Origin: Malus domestica
Lineage: Eukaryota > Streptophyta > Magnoliopsida > Rosales > Rosaceae
NCBI RefSeq assembly: GCF_042453785.1
Contig: NC_091663.1
Location: 36,043,001 to 36,107,000 of the forward strand
Length of the DNA stretch: 64,000 nucleotides
Reading direction: 5' to 3'
Shown here: one piece after another, positions 11,265 through 23,282 of the stretch
Numbering within the stretch: the first letter of the stretch is position 1
Layout of the letters: every line of letters begins with the position of its first letter
Program-made: the position numbers and the translations under genes
The notes under the pieces: model-generated
Database searches by the model: none
The model's input: the letters and a program-made list of their open reading frames with translations, nothing else
Told to the model about the DNA's origin: nothing

Positions 11265-11560
11265 GCAGTCAATAGTAACCCGGAAAATGACTCATGTTGC
11301 AGCACCTTCATCGGAGAAGTCTTCTGCCATAACTTGGTCTAATGGGGCTTTCATCATGTGATGCAAACCAGGTGATTGTCCTTTGTTATGAAAAGGTCGT
11401 GCAATTTAACATTTTTGTAGACCCCTTGTATGATTGTATCCTCTTTAAACTTGCACATCTTATTTGAACCTAGTTGTGTTTATAAGAGCGATTTGTTGAA
11501 AATTTACTCCCTGAACTTGTAATAATACTATTATTCGTATAGTTCCTTCCCACGTTTAAT
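11265..11560 (+). other. probable 3' UTR exon of U1-C
   Basis: Follows a clean acceptor (CTCGTTACAG) that pairs with a donor just past the stop codon. No frame is open. The end is estimated; no decisive poly(A) signal was picked. Beyond it, to 12,118, I see nothing. Confidence 0.45.
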
Positions 11561-12118
11561 CGTTTATAAAAGAGAACGACGATAAAAGTATCAATTCCTG
11601 GCCTAAATTCTGTTCAAAACAAGGACTACCAAACAACTAGAGTTAATCACAAACTACCATTCAAATCGCCACGGAAATCCCAACAAATCCAAACTCTACA
11701 CCCCAAAAAGGTTCATAATCTTTGAAAGTTTCGAACGAAAATGGTGAAAGATTACTATTAATGCTAATCCATTAGTTCTAGCTCGAAGTTTGCCCTTAGT
11801 TGTCTCGAAGTTAGCTGCTTGTTACAGAGTTTTCTTCATCACATGGAAGGGCCCAAGGCCGGAGGACCGACTCCTCTTGACAGAAGTTCTGAAGAGCTGA
11901 TGTCCACGAAGCAAAGTATTAGAGAAACAAGGACTCGATAGACTAATTTCCCACAAACTATGCATCGCCTAATCATAATCACAGACAACCATTCGAACTC
12001 GAGTGAGTAAGATAAACCCACCGTCTTGACTAACTCACCCTAAACCATGCGCAAGTGGCGGATTTAAGCAAAGGGTTTCGGTGAATAAAAAAAATAAAAC
12101 TGAGAACCAGCAGCATGT

Positions 12119-12190
12119 GGGCATTTGGTCTAGTGGTATGATTCTCGCTTAGGGTGCGAGAGGTCCCGAGTTCAATTCTCGGAATGCCCC
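12119..12190 (+). tRNA. tRNA-Pro (AGG)
   Basis: The acceptor stem GGGCATT pairs with AATGCCC. The anticodon arm CTCGC-TTAGGGT-GCGAG shows anticodon AGG. The T arm is TCCCGAGTTCAATTCTCGGA, and box A (TGGTCTAGTGGTAT) and box B (GGTCCCGAGTTCAATTCTC) are both present. No intron. A run of T about ten bases downstream (12,199 on) serves as the Pol III terminator. Looks functional. Confidence 0.97.
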
Positions 12191-12197
12191 TTCATCG

Positions 12198-12207
12198 TTT
12201 TTTTTTT
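12198..12207 (+). terminator. Pol III T-run terminator of tRNA-Pro
   Basis: About ten T directly behind the tRNA 3' end, the usual RNA polymerase III stop. Confidence 0.8.
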
Positions 12208-12255
12208 CCTTTTTATTTAGCTGAATCAAAAGGACACAAATACCCCCGCCAGCCT

Positions 12256-12442
12256 ATATACTGCAACTGGGATCCTTTTTATGACTCTCAATCTCACTTG
12301 ATCCACATTTTTCATATGATTTCACAATCCAGACGTTGCAGACACAGCGGAAACTCAAAAACTCGAATATACCAAGGTGCTCTTTTATGTCTAACACAAG
12401 TTCAGAAGAAAGATTGGACCATGCATGGCCCTTTTTTGCCAC
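12256..12442 (-). pseudogene. F-box domain gene fragment
   Basis: The minus-strand frame reads W-S-N-L-S-S-E-L-V-L-D-I then IFEFLSFRCVCNVW, which fits the L-x-x-ELxxxI...FxxFRxVCxxW pattern of plant F-box (kelch/DUF295-type) proteins. It stops after about 62 codons with no LRR, kelch or DUF295 part next to it. It sits just downstream of tRNA-Pro. Most likely a dead piece of an F-box gene, a family that duplicates and decays often. Confidence 0.6.
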
Positions 12443-12801
12443 AATACTTGCTTACAAGTTCACGGAATAAACACAACGTAACCTATATCTCCCTCGTGAA
12501 GAAACTTCACCATATCAAGCACCTACACCATAAATAATTACCTCTTATTTCTTCTTAGCTCTGATATATACCTTACCACGTGAGCTAACCCAAAGCGTTA
12601 TTAACACGAGAATTGATAAATATTGTATAACGTTTTATTCCATATTCTTGTATAATAATGATAAGGTGGCATATTATTTTATTTATCACTCAATATTGAT
12701 CGTTTTCCAGTAAAAAAAATGTTCAACCAATATCGGCAAATCACGTACAAAATTTCCACATCGTTTTTACACAGAATTTGTTACAAATAACTAAGCAAGA
12801 T

Positions 12802-12864
12802 AATTCTATGGCAATCTTCAACTAAACCTCACCCAAATCCGTCTGTTTTTCGAGTAAAGATTTT
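12802..12864 (-). pseudogene. 63-bp copy of an exon piece of the 15.5-kb gene
   Basis: The run ATTCTATGG(C/A)ATCTTCAAC to CCGTCTGTTTTTCGAGTAAAG is almost the same as 15,603-15,665, inside exon 2 of the plastid-protein gene. Only this small patch is shared; flanks differ. It is a gene scrap left by filler or template-switch repair. Confidence 0.75.
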
Positions 12865-13388
12865 TGGGTGTTTGATATGCATGATTTGGACATGTTTACT
12901 TACTACGAGAAATAATATAGATATAAAGGAGGTTGAATATTGAGCATGACCAACAAATGAATCCAAACTACGATATTATTCTATCAATTTGAATCAAATA
13001 AACAAGAGCCAAGACGGCTATAAGTTTAGGACTACTTTGTGACTGCTTATCTTCATAGCGCTACAAAACATTATATTTATAGAAAACAAACCTAACTCTA
13101 ATATTAACAAGCCGGGCTCAAAACTAAACTACCCAGATCATAAAATACCAAAAAATACTAATATTTTCCAATAAATGATTGGGTGTGTATGGGATAATCA
13201 AGTTAATCAACGCCCTTGGATATTTCGTTCTTAGAATTTTTTAGGCGTGAGTTCAAAACTAATGTGGACCGCTTATTTTTCATCCGTTACCTTAGAAAAC
13301 GCATAAATGGTAATCATGTTCTTTTAAAATCTTTGATTTATAGTAAACACAAGAATGAGAATAATACTTTTCCTTATAAATCCGGTTA
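12865..13388. other. non-genic stretch
   Basis: AT-rich intergenic DNA with no recognisable gene, RNA or repeat structure. Confidence 0.45.
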
Positions 13389-13567
13389 CTCTTTTTTTTT
13401 TTTCTTCTAACAAACGATATAATCTATATTAAGGAAGTAAGAAAGAGGGCTAAGCCTCACAACGAGGCTATCAATAATATGGTTCAAATTCGCCTTTGAC
13501 GAGAATCGAACCTAAAACCTCTTACTTACTAGTGAAGAGAAATACCACTAAACCGTAATACTAAATG
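13389..13567 (-). repeat. tRNA-derived SINE, minus orientation
   Basis: On the minus strand: box A-like TTTAGTGGTATTTC, box B-like GGTTCGATTCTCG, a body with GAACCATATTATTGATAGCC, and a tail that shows as a poly(T) run at about 13,390. Same family as the SINEs at 43.3 and 49.0 kb. Confidence 0.7.
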
Positions 13568-14008
13568 GCACAAAAAAGCTCTCTTGCTTATAAATGTGTT
13601 ACTTAACTCCATTTCTTATAAGTAAACATGAGCTCAGAATAAGTCGAGTGTACAAACAAAAAAGAAAAAACAATGAGAAAAATTTATAATGACAAAATCA
13701 TATATATTACAAAGTTTTATCCCAAAAACAAAGAGACAAAATGCATGTGTCACGGTCAGATGAAACGCCGCTATTGGACCACGTGTGCACATGTGGACGA
13801 ATCCATTAGAATTCTTTGCTTTTCTTTGAGTCTTCCTTACATTCATGACTCGTCCACTTTTCGTTCCAACCACAACCAAAAGCATATAAAATCAACAGCT
13901 GGACATGACTTGAAGAAAGGTAGGAATTCAGTGAAAGGAAGAAGTTGAACCAGTTGATCTCAAAGTATCACATAAACCCCATCTTAATTCTTCAAGAAAA
14001 AAGAAAAT

Positions 14009-15306
14009 ATGCTCAGGGTTGCCTTCAGGTAAGCTTCTCTTCCCTTTTCCTTATAAGTTCGAGCGACATTTTAATTAATCTAATCTTTATTATGGAGACG
14101 GGAATTCAAATTGAAGTATATAACGAGTGCATACTGCTCTAGCCAACGACACCAGGATTTCCAAAATTACTACTGTTTATCCCTCCTTTGTTTAAAGTTG
14201 ATTTTTCTTTTTTTGTGGCTGAGGTTTTCTATTTCCATTGAATGAAATTTGGTGTGCTGGATTTATGTTGCTAACTGTTTGAAGTTTGAAAAGGAAAAAT
14301 GTCGCCATTTCAAGAGCTCCTTTGGCTTCTCAGACCTTCAAGAAGGGATTTTCATCCCAGCCTACAAGGTAGGCAAAAAATCGAGTAGGTATTCGGGAAT
14401 ATTTGGATGAATTATTCGAATTCCCGAATACCCTTTTTTCGATTTGATTACATTTCTCGTATGCATGCCCTTCCGTTGATTTGGTTCTATGTGTGACATA
14501 GCAGGCTTGAAGGCAAAGTGGCGCTGATTACCGGAGCAGCAAGCGGCATAGGGAAGGCAACCGCGTCAAAGTTCATCAGCAACGGCGCCAAAGTTGTCAT
14601 TGCCGATATCCAACAGCAGCTCGGGCAGCTCGCAGCGAAAGAGCTCGGTCCAAACGCGGCATTCATTGCCTGCGATGTCACGAAAGAATCCGACATTTCC
14701 AACGCCATTGATTTCACCGTCTCCGAACATAGCCAGCTTGACATTATGTACAGCAATGCCGGGGTGCCCTGCTACACTCCCCCGAGCATCGTGGACCTCG
14801 ATCTTACAGCATTCGACCGCGTCATGAGCATCAACGTGCGAGGAGTCGTGGCAGGAATCAAGCACGCGTCGCGCGTGATGATCCCGCGCAAAACTGGCTC
14901 CATTCTTTGCACAGCCAGCGTGACGGGACTGATGGGAGGACTGGCGCAGCACACATACTCCGTGTCCAAGTCTGCCGTCATTGGCATTGTCAAGTCCGTG
15001 GCTGCAGAGCTATGCAAGCATGGAATCCGAGTCAATTGCATATCGCCATTTGCGATTCCAACCCCGTTTGTGATCGAGGAAATGACTCAAATTTTCCCGG
15101 GGGTTGATAGACAACGGCTGATAGAACTAACGCACAAAGCAGGCGTCTTGGCTGGCGCAAAATGTGAACCCAACGACGTCGCTAACGCTGCACTTTACCT
15201 AGCTTCCGACGAGGCTAAATACGTCAGTGGCCATAATTTAGTTGTGGATGGAGGTTTTACATCTTTCAAGATATTGCAATTTCCTGCACCAGATCAGGTG
15301 CATTAA
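14009..15306 (+). CDS. short-chain dehydrogenase/reductase (291 aa)
   Basis: Three exons: 14009-14028, 14315-14368, 14505-15306 (876 nt, GT-AG). Classical SDR features run in order: the TGAASGIG cofactor loop near residue 34, an Asp after the second strand (VVIADIQQ) that favours NAD(H), SNAG, the catalytic Ser in CTASVTG, and the Tyr-Lys pair in YSVSKSAV. The protein ends VVDGGFTSFKILQFPAPDQV, much like Arabidopsis AT3G26760-group enzymes (xanthoxin-dehydrogenase/zerumbone-synthase-like SDR110C). The substrate cannot be told; these act on alcohols of terpenoids, sterols or phenolics. The tiny first exon gives MLRVAFRAPLASQTFKKGFS, Arg/Ser-rich with no acidic residues, which looks like a mitochondrial presequence. 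Exon 3 is GC-richer than its surroundings. It is convergent with the next gene. Confidence 0.93.
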
Positions 15307-15507
15307 GCATTCATCCATTGTCACTACTTATTTGCAAGGAGATACACATATATTCATTATATCGAAGATTCTCTCTGCGGGATGTCCGTTCTTTACAGAA
15401 AACTTACTGCTTAAAAGGACAGACGTTTCGAGAAAACATTACTACCATTACATAGGAAATGCAGGGCAAGATAAATTTTGAAAACCTTGAACTGGACTGA
15501 GTGACAA

Positions 15508-16898
15508 TTAGGCCTGCTCTATCCGTTGGGAAATCAAATTCACGGCCGTGTTGGCTGACGAGAACGCGCCGTGGAAGCTTTCCTGGTACGAAATGGATTC
15601 CAATTCTATGGCCATCTTCAACAAAATCTCACCCAAATCCGTCTGTTTTTGGAGTAAAGATTTGTAGAATGATTGAGCAGCAATCTTGCTGATTTCGACA
15701 TTGGTTGGTTCCGGGCAGTACTCGTCGTCCAACCACTTGTGCAAAGTAACCCTCAGCCACTCTGATTCCTGAATTTTCATTCATGTAAATAAAATGGTTA
15801 GCACACATAAGTCCCACCAAACTCACTTTCATAAGAAATTACTTAAAAGTTCGTTTTGAATCAAAACCATGTATCCAACCATTAATGCACTTGATTATGG
15901 GCTCGTTTGGAAAATTGAAAGTGCTTTTAAAATAACTGAAAGCGTTTTTGGTTCAGCACTTCCCAAAATCACTTTAAGTGTTTTTTTCAGGATTCATTTG
16001 CATTTTTATTAAGAATTGTTAAAAAAAAAAAAAAACAATTTTATCAAAAGCGTTTTTAATAATTTTCAAAGCACTTTCAAACAAGCCCTACTATTATAAG
16101 GCGGTTATTGCGCAGTTGCGCCAATAGGCGTAGAGTTGTTCGCCAACATTATAACTTGTTAGAAAAGTAAACAAACTAATGCGCGCTTCGAGAGCATACT
16201 TACAATCGTTATTGCACCCGATTGTTATTATTCTCGACTATTGCACTTGCTAACATTATAACTTGTTAGGAAAGTAAACAAACTAATGCGCACTTCGAGA
16301 GCATACTTTTTTCAGTCGTTTTATAAGTACCTTCAAACGAACCCTATTATTATACAGCTATTATTGAGCATAGTTGTGCTAATAGATGAAGAGTTTCTCT
16401 CTAACATTATCACTTGTCAGGAAAGTAAACAAACTAATGCGCGCTTCGAGAGCATACTTACAATCGTTATTGCACCTGACTGTTATTATTCTCGACTATT
16501 GCACTTACACTACTAGGTGAAGAATTTGTCGCTAACAGTATCATTTGTCATGAGACTAAACTAACTGAGCGATAAATTAAGGTACCACCAAGCACCTAAA
16601 AAATAGAAAGTAATACCTCCAAGGCCCTTGAGGGGGTCAACCAATGTTGTGGGACCACAAGGTCTTGAACTTGGGCGTCTGGGTCTTCATTGCTCTGTGG
16701 GTTTGAAGAAAACTGAGATCTTACAGCAGTTTGGGGCTTCCGGATATCATTCCGCCGGTGAATCGGGTGTCGTGGAACCCGGAAATTGAGCGCAGGCGTA
16801 GCGACATTGGCTAGAGCGGAGATTTTCGAGCAAGAGGTAGAGGTGGGAGGGAGTTTTCGAAGGGATGTGATTGGTCGGGCTGGAGACACAGATTTCAT
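15508..16898 (-). CDS. conserved plant protein, likely plastid-targeted, function unknown (180 aa)
   Basis: Two exons: 16898-16617 and 15768-15508 (543 nt with stop; donor GGAG|GTATTA, acceptor TTCAG|GAATCA). The first 65 or so residues are rich in Ser, Pro, Arg and Thr with few acids (MKSVSPARPITSLRKLPPTS), as in chloroplast transit peptides. The mature part is compact and acidic: ESEWLRVTLHKWLDDEYCPE, then EISKIAAQSFYKSLLQKQTD and GEILLKMAIELE, ending FHGAFSSANTAVNLISQRI. It looks all-helical, with no enzyme motif. I recall homologues only as plant/cyanobacterial-type unknown proteins. Part of exon 2 was copied to 12.8 kb. Confidence 0.85.
15899..16088. mobile_element. MITE with GGGCTCGTTTGG ends
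   Basis: The left end GGGCTCGTTTGGAAAATTG and the right end AAAGCACTTTCAAACAAGCCC are inverted, with further paired AAAGCGTTTTT/TTTAATAATTTTC arms and an A-run in the middle. It lies inside the intron of the plastid-protein gene. Confidence 0.65.
16110..16560. repeat. complex tandem repeat in intron, three units
   Basis: The block AACATTATAACTTGTTAG ... GTAAACAAACTAATGCGC, then GCTTCGAGAGCATACTTACA, recurs at about 16,146, 16,251 and 16,407. Units 1 and 3 carry the full block with TCGTTATTGCACC and TTATTATTCTCGACTATTGC; unit 2 is shortened. It sits in the intron of the plastid-protein gene. Confidence 0.8.
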
Positions 16899-17189
16899 GG
16901 TTTTAGATTTTGGGTTGGGGGGGGAGGGAGGTTGGGTTTGGGTTATTTTCTTTCCTCCTTTTGTGTTGGATTTTGTGGTGAGAAAATGGTTGGCGGCTCG
17001 TTTTGATCCTTTTTGGATTATGGTAGGGCCGGTGGGCCAAACCCGGCCCCAATATGTTAAATAAGAGTCTGGTTATTGGGGTATTGGCCCCAACATATAG
17101 TATGAATACGTACTCAATACAAATATTTGAAATATGATAACTTGAAATCAATATCATTTCTCAGTTCACACTGAGTGACATATTTGGGA

Positions 17190-17590
17190 TATTGGGCCGA
17201 TTTCTACCGTAAACTTGTAAAGAATCGTCAATTTCTCTCCTAACTTTAATTTTACCTGATTATCATCTTAATATTTTATAATTGACTAATTTTTTCCCTG
17301 AATTTTTATTATTGGGCAATTTCCGTCTTGAACTTTAGCTTCCACCTAAACCCTAAAATTCAGGCAAAAAGTGTACGGAGTGAACCAACGAAAGAGAAGA
17401 AAGAAAAAAATAATATGTTGTCCACATTAGGGATAAAATTACCTTTTTGCAATTATAAAATTAAACTTCAAGGGCAAAATTGGTTAATTATAAAAATTTA
17501 GAGGGGATAAATGTTGGCCAATTATAAAAGTTTAGGAGAGTAATTGGTTAAAATTAAAGTTCATCGGAGAAGTCAACAAATACCTCTAAA
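17190..17590. repeat. diverged inverted-repeat element
   Basis: The left half has CAATTTCTCTCCTAACTTTAATTTTACC; the right half has rough complements (GGTTAAAATTAAAGTTCATCGG, TTTAGGAGAGTAATTGG). Each half holds several smaller repeats of the TAATTATAAAA type. Probably an old MITE; the ends are unclear. The rest of 16,900-17,972 shows nothing I can name, apart from the ARF 3' flank. Confidence 0.45.
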
Positions 17591-17972
17591 AAAATTTAGG
17601 TAAATTAAATTAAAAACTGAAGGTGCTTATGCAGTAAAAAATAACAATCATCTAATGGTAAAATATGGTACTTTTCATATAGTTCCACAGTTGTTCTGAG
17701 CATTTGCCTGGAACTTTTACATCACAACAATCTTAGGCATTCTTCAAACAGCAAAAAACTACAGTTTTAAGCTTTTGGTTTAACTTAAACAATATGCATA
17801 CTGATACTGCATACCTACACTTGAACAGTAAATTGTCGCGGCTGCATTGGCATACATACCGCAATGCGCGCATTGATGTTTCAAGTAGACATGTTTGTCG
17901 ATACCATGTCTCTCTCTCGCGCTGCACGCTCTGATATGAACAGATAAACACATGTGACCTCTTGGCGAAGAC

Positions 17973-20900
17973 TTAGATGGATACTGCATTTGGGGAGCCT
18001 GGATTCGGCATTTCATTTTTCGGACAGATGAACAATCGCTGCGCCATGGACTGGAATTCGCTGCATATGTAGCGTGATTATGAAATTAGTAACAGATCAG
18101 ACGGTAAAGCACAACAGATATGGCAAACTTAAAGTCACAGCATGAGTACTAGTTCTTAACTGCCACAGGTAATCTCCTATCAGCATCCTGTCTCCTTCGT
18201 CATCCATGTAGGTTACCTGGCATCCACTGCTTCCATCGATCAGGCTTCCTTTGAAATCGAACATCTGGTCAAGCTCACAAATGAGTTCGTTGTACCCATC
18301 AAAGCGCGTGAGGTCAATCGATCTTCCAACAGGAGCTCCATATTTGAGCACCTGAAAGAACGTCGAAATCTTGGCAAGATTAGCTAGCCTTCAGCAATCA
18401 ACTCCACCCTATGTGGATGCTTGCTTGTTAAGTAAACATACAAATACATCTTTAGTGCAATCACCAAAGTATAATTTGACTGAATAATTTAGAATGTGAA
18501 ACAATAAATACAATTCAATTAGCTCAATTTTTTCTTCAACTTGTTTGGAAAGACAACTGAGAAGAAGTTCTACACATCATTTACCTTTATGCAACTCCTG
18601 TTATTGACGGAGCTACATTTCTTGCATTGTTTCTCAGAACAAACGCCAGAGATACTCTTCGATGTCTCTGACAGCTGGACTGTTTCAGAAACACTTGAAT
18701 GAGATATTGGAGGAATAGAACAAGGACTACAAAGTTCAATAGAATTGGCAACTTGTGGTGAAGGGAGCTCGGGGTGACTGGTAACTATATTGACTCCAAA
18801 AAGCATTGTACTCTTTTGTTCGACAAGTGGCGATTGAGTCTCACTCCTCAGTTCGAAGGCTCTCAAATTCTGGGAATCCGAGGAGCTGATATTTGGAACT
18901 GACATGCTTCTTTTATACGTGCCACTGTCAAAGACTCCAAAACCAAACATTGGTGGCCATTGGTTAGTAAGGCCTGGAGCTTTTGGATAGCCAGGACATT
19001 GGTAAAATGGGTCGTTCATTGGAACGTTGAGATTGTTTTCCAATCCCAAATCTGTGTGGTCCCAGTCAGGATTTGGGGGTGGGATGAACTGTGGCAGTAA
19101 TATCTGTTTTGGTGTAACTGGTTCATGAGCAGGTGGATCACTAGTTTCTTGACCTTGAAAGACCTTTTTTTTCCTTGGAGGTGTGGACTCAATTGAAATC
19201 ACCAATGAACCTAATAAGAGAAAAAGAGAGATAAGTTGATGAATCCTGAGCTAAATTCCATTAAAACTGAATTGAAGAATGAAGCATTTCTGAAATCTAG
19301 ACAAACTTTCCACAAAGAGATATATGAGAGTTACTGACCTTTCCTGCCCAAGCTAGAAACCCCAGGGGATGGCGGATCAGGTAAACGTGCCCTCTTCTTA
19401 GGTTGGAGAGGTATGATATTCCAAGGAGAAAGCCTTTCGGAATGCAAGCATGTATCTAATGTAGTATCCAATCGCACCTGGAAGGACACATTAAACAATG
19501 GAATAACCAGAAAAAGATGCTAAGAGAGAGTTATTTAAGTTTCAGATTGAAATGGTCAGAAAATGGAACTTGGGTACCTTCAGACACCTCCATTCTGAAA
19601 TGGGCCACCTCAAGCAATCGTTATCTTCGATATCTATTATAGTACCTTCCAACCTGTTTCAGACAATAACATGTTTGGTCAAAAGATAACGGCTGTTTAA
19701 TGGGGGAAATGTAGATATATTATCAACAATGTCTACTGTAACTTTTATCCGTCCATTCTTGCATTTGCGAGTCATGGCTTGATTACCTCTTCTTCTCTGC
19801 ACATTCTTCACCTTCGGAACACATTCTGAATCTCATTCCAATGGAATAGTCATTTTCGGCTGATTTCATGTATTGATCAAAAGGAATTATGAATGCAGCA
19901 GGACTCGTCCTGCGGATATATGAAAAGATTCATGCTTAAAGCCTAAGGGAACGTGTATACTAGCATACCAAATGATACTTCTACACATTCACAATTATTA
20001 GCTCATAGGATCAAATAGCTTACCATGGGTGGTAGTACACGGTAAACATGGTACCAGTAGAAATGGCATGGAAAGCACTGGCAAGTATGCCATGTTGCAT
20101 GCTGTGGCCAGAAATGAGAGACGTTGATGCAGTGTCTTGTGTTTTGGTCGCACGGCGTATGCCAACACACAGTTCTCCATTTTCTCCTCTGTGAAGCAAG
20201 AATTACTTTCATTAGGTAACTGGAACTGAAGACCAATAACTAAAAGGAAATTCCTATAGAATAATTAATTAACCTTTCAACACAGAGAGAGAGAGCATAC
20301 CTTGCAAAGATACATGCATCCCCAGCAACAAGTCTTTTTGTAGTCACAAACGTACTCCAGCCACTAGTAAGCAAGTGCCTCTTTGGCTGACCTACATTAT
20401 GGGGCATGCATAGTTTAAGATTAGTCTTATATGATGAATCCAGTGAAGAAGGTTAAGCGGAAAACATGCACGAGTAGTAAACCACATTCCGAAAACCTAA
20501 GAAGTTAATCAGGTAAAAAAATATAGTAACTGTAAAGGCGATTACATGGGCAGAAACTTGTTTGTAGGTTGGACTATTGTGTGTTACATAGAATCAGCCA
20601 ACCATGGAAATTGCATTTTTCTCCCTTGGCGTGATGAGAGGAATTTCTAAATTTTTTAAAGCAACATCAGTTCAATAACAACCAAACTTGTGCATTTGAT
20701 TTCCGGTTTTATAAGAACTACTAATAATTACACAAGTTAGTTTCACAGATGGATGTTTAAGAGCGTCTGAATTTAAAGATACCTCGAAATATATGGCGAA
20801 AGCACCATTCATATCCCTGCAAGTCCTTTGCTACCAGATCTTGAACCGGTGGTTGCTGAGACATGTCCTGCAAAAACATTTGTAACATGTGGATCAACTG

Positions 20901-22742
20901 GTAGCAAAGATTGAATTGGTTACTTTATTTCTAATCAGATGTGTTACGTGTATCATATAATTTCAAATGGGTGTTATTTAGATGGAAAGACAAGGATACC
21001 AACCAGAGGTGGAAGGCACTCATCAGCTTGTCGTTTGGGAACAGAGAATCCACCGTGGGTGCTTGTGTCCGATGGGGTGAGTATCTTGCTAAAGGAGCGT
21101 GTACTGGTTCGCCGAGGCAAGGGTGGAGTATTTTCTTCCTCTGCCCTTACCTGGTCTTCCTGCAATGTGCCAGAACAGTACACATATGTTATACATTCAA
21201 AATGTCAAGGGAAGAAGTTCTAAAAGCGGATAAATAATGTAAATCTCCAACGAGGCCCTAATAAAGTCATCTGAGCACTCATTAGCTAACCTCGGTCACA
21301 GGAAGCAAGGTGATTTGAGCATACACTTCGTCTGTGTGAGCTTCAGCCTGCAAATGAATCGTGTTATCGTTTGACAACAACCAACTTCAGATCAATCATG
21401 AGCCGTTGAATTTTCAATTGCACACTTTGTTAAACACATGAAGAGAGAAATGGTTTACCTTTAGCTGAACACATACAACATTGCAGAGGATCTTGGAAGG
21501 CAAATTGTATCTTGGCATTTCCATTTTACAGTCTTGGTTTGCATATGCCTCCACCTATTCTAGATCAACAAGCAAACATGTCATCTACTTGGAGCTCGTC
21601 ATTCGAAAATTCGAAAGGATTGATTGAAATTTTATAATTCGTAACAAAACTGTAATGATGGGAACGAAGCTTATGTACATTAGAGAAACGGTATACTAGC
21701 ATAGTAACATCCGGGTTGCGTGAAAGTTTTTCACCATTGACTGGGAAAAAACAGAGTAAGGGACAATCGAGCTGCCACAAAAGAAAGGTGGTAAGGGTCA
21801 CGGGAGAAGAAAAGAACCTGTTCCATGTGACCTTGAAGGAAGTAGAAAACCTTCTCGCCAGGGCGGGGAACGTAAACATTCGCCCCGGCACACGCATGCC
21901 ATAGCTGATGGTACAAATCATCTTTCTCACCTAACATCAAAATTCAAATCACATTCTGGTTCAACAGAAAAATCATAACAACAAATACAAAAAAAGTTAA
22001 TATATATAAATAATAAAAAGAAAATGGCTTAATTCAATTAATAGTCCGGTGGTGATAGAGTAGTTGTAAGATAGTCTTGTAATAAAAAAGTTAAGATTTA
22101 AGCCCATGTGGAGCTTCACATGTTAACAATTAACGTATAGTTCCGTTTTAGCCTCACATGTGAGGTAAGCCTGCAAAAAATTAGCTGATAGTTGACTGAA
22201 CTTTAATTTTGAACCTAAATCCTTCACTACAGGGTTTAAATCCCATTTTTTTACCACGAAATTATCTTCCGACTTCCTTATCACCAGGGGATTAATAATC
22301 CAATTAGGCCAAAGAAAATTAAGGAAAATCAAACCATGAGAACCCTTTTGAAGATTTGCGCTTTTGATTCAAATTTCAATAATTAAGAATTAGAATCACA
22401 AATAAAAAAAAATAAAAAAAAAACATATTCATACTAAAAACTAAAAACAATCATTAAAATCTAATCACGGTCAACGTGCATCACATTTACAAAAGGAAAT
22501 AAAATTAAAATTAGTAATTAACTTTAAAAATCTAAGAAAAATTAAAATTAAAATTAGTAATTAACTTTAAAAATCTAAGACTAAAACAGTAAAAACAACG
22601 CAAGAGGTCACCGGTTCAGCTCCACACCTTGGTTGTTGTTAGCTGCCGGCACGGCGGCGTCCGTACATCCGCTGCTTTCTACAGCATTCACGGAGGCGGT
22701 GGACGGCAACCCTTCCACTCCAGCAGCAGTCCTCCGCGCCAT
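17973..22742 (-). CDS. auxin response factor, ARF9/ARF18-like (706 aa)
   Basis: Fourteen exons on the minus strand: 22742-22628, 21930-21818, 21554-21459, 21347-21291, 21159-21004, 20867-20783, 20391-20301, 20188-20024, 19909-19787, 19653-19578, 19477-19339, 19210-18585, 18351-18161, 18060-17973. The sum is 2121 nt. Order: N-terminal dimerisation part ([12 protein letters not shown] ... GHMEQ), B3 DNA-binding domain ([13 protein letters not shown] to [19 protein letters not shown], about residues 155-270), ancillary domain ([12 protein letters not shown] ... IGMRFRM, then [10 protein letters not shown]), a Ser/Pro-rich middle region, and a C-terminal PB1 domain ([20 protein letters not shown], then [11 protein letters not shown]). 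ARFs bind TGTCNN auxin elements in the nucleus; the middle region is not Gln-rich, which suggests a repressor-type ARF. Oddities: YFLQGHMEQ where YFPQGHMEQ is usual, and CAGANV where CAGPLV is usual. Confidence 0.95.
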
Positions 22743-22869
22743 CTCTATTTATCAAATATTTCTCTCCGGCCGTCTAGAAAAAGCACAAGTTGCGAAGAAA
22801 AAACGCAGAAAATTGGGAAATTGGTGAGAAATTAATTAGTAGAAGGAGCTCGAGAGAAAGAAGACAAAT

Positions 22870-23237
22870 AGGCGTTGAGAATCGGGTGTACCCGCGTCCA
22901 CCGTAATGTCCTGCTTCCTTTAACCTCCTCTCTCTCTCTCTCTGATCACACTTTCTCTTCCTCCACTGCTATATCACACTTCACACCACCACGCAGCCCG
23001 GCCGTTTCACGCCGCTTCTCTCTCTCCTCTCCTTCTCTCTCTGGAAAAACGCTGACGGCGTTAGAGAGGCGTTGATTTTTCGGTTCCTTGTAACGCTTAA
23101 TGGCTGCAGCAGCAAGAGAGGAGAGAGAAGCTTTCGGCTTTCGGCTTTCTCTCTCTATACACTTTCTCTCTCTACTGCCTGTGACTGTGCGATTCGGTAC
23201 AACTGCACCTGCACTTTTTGCCCCTCCCTCCCTCCCT

Positions 23238-23282
<45 letters not shown>

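Noticed and set aside
14566-14952. 128-codon minus-strand frame and other frames over the SDR exon
   Set aside because: Shadows of the GC-rich SDR exon; the plus-strand frame has all catalytic motifs.
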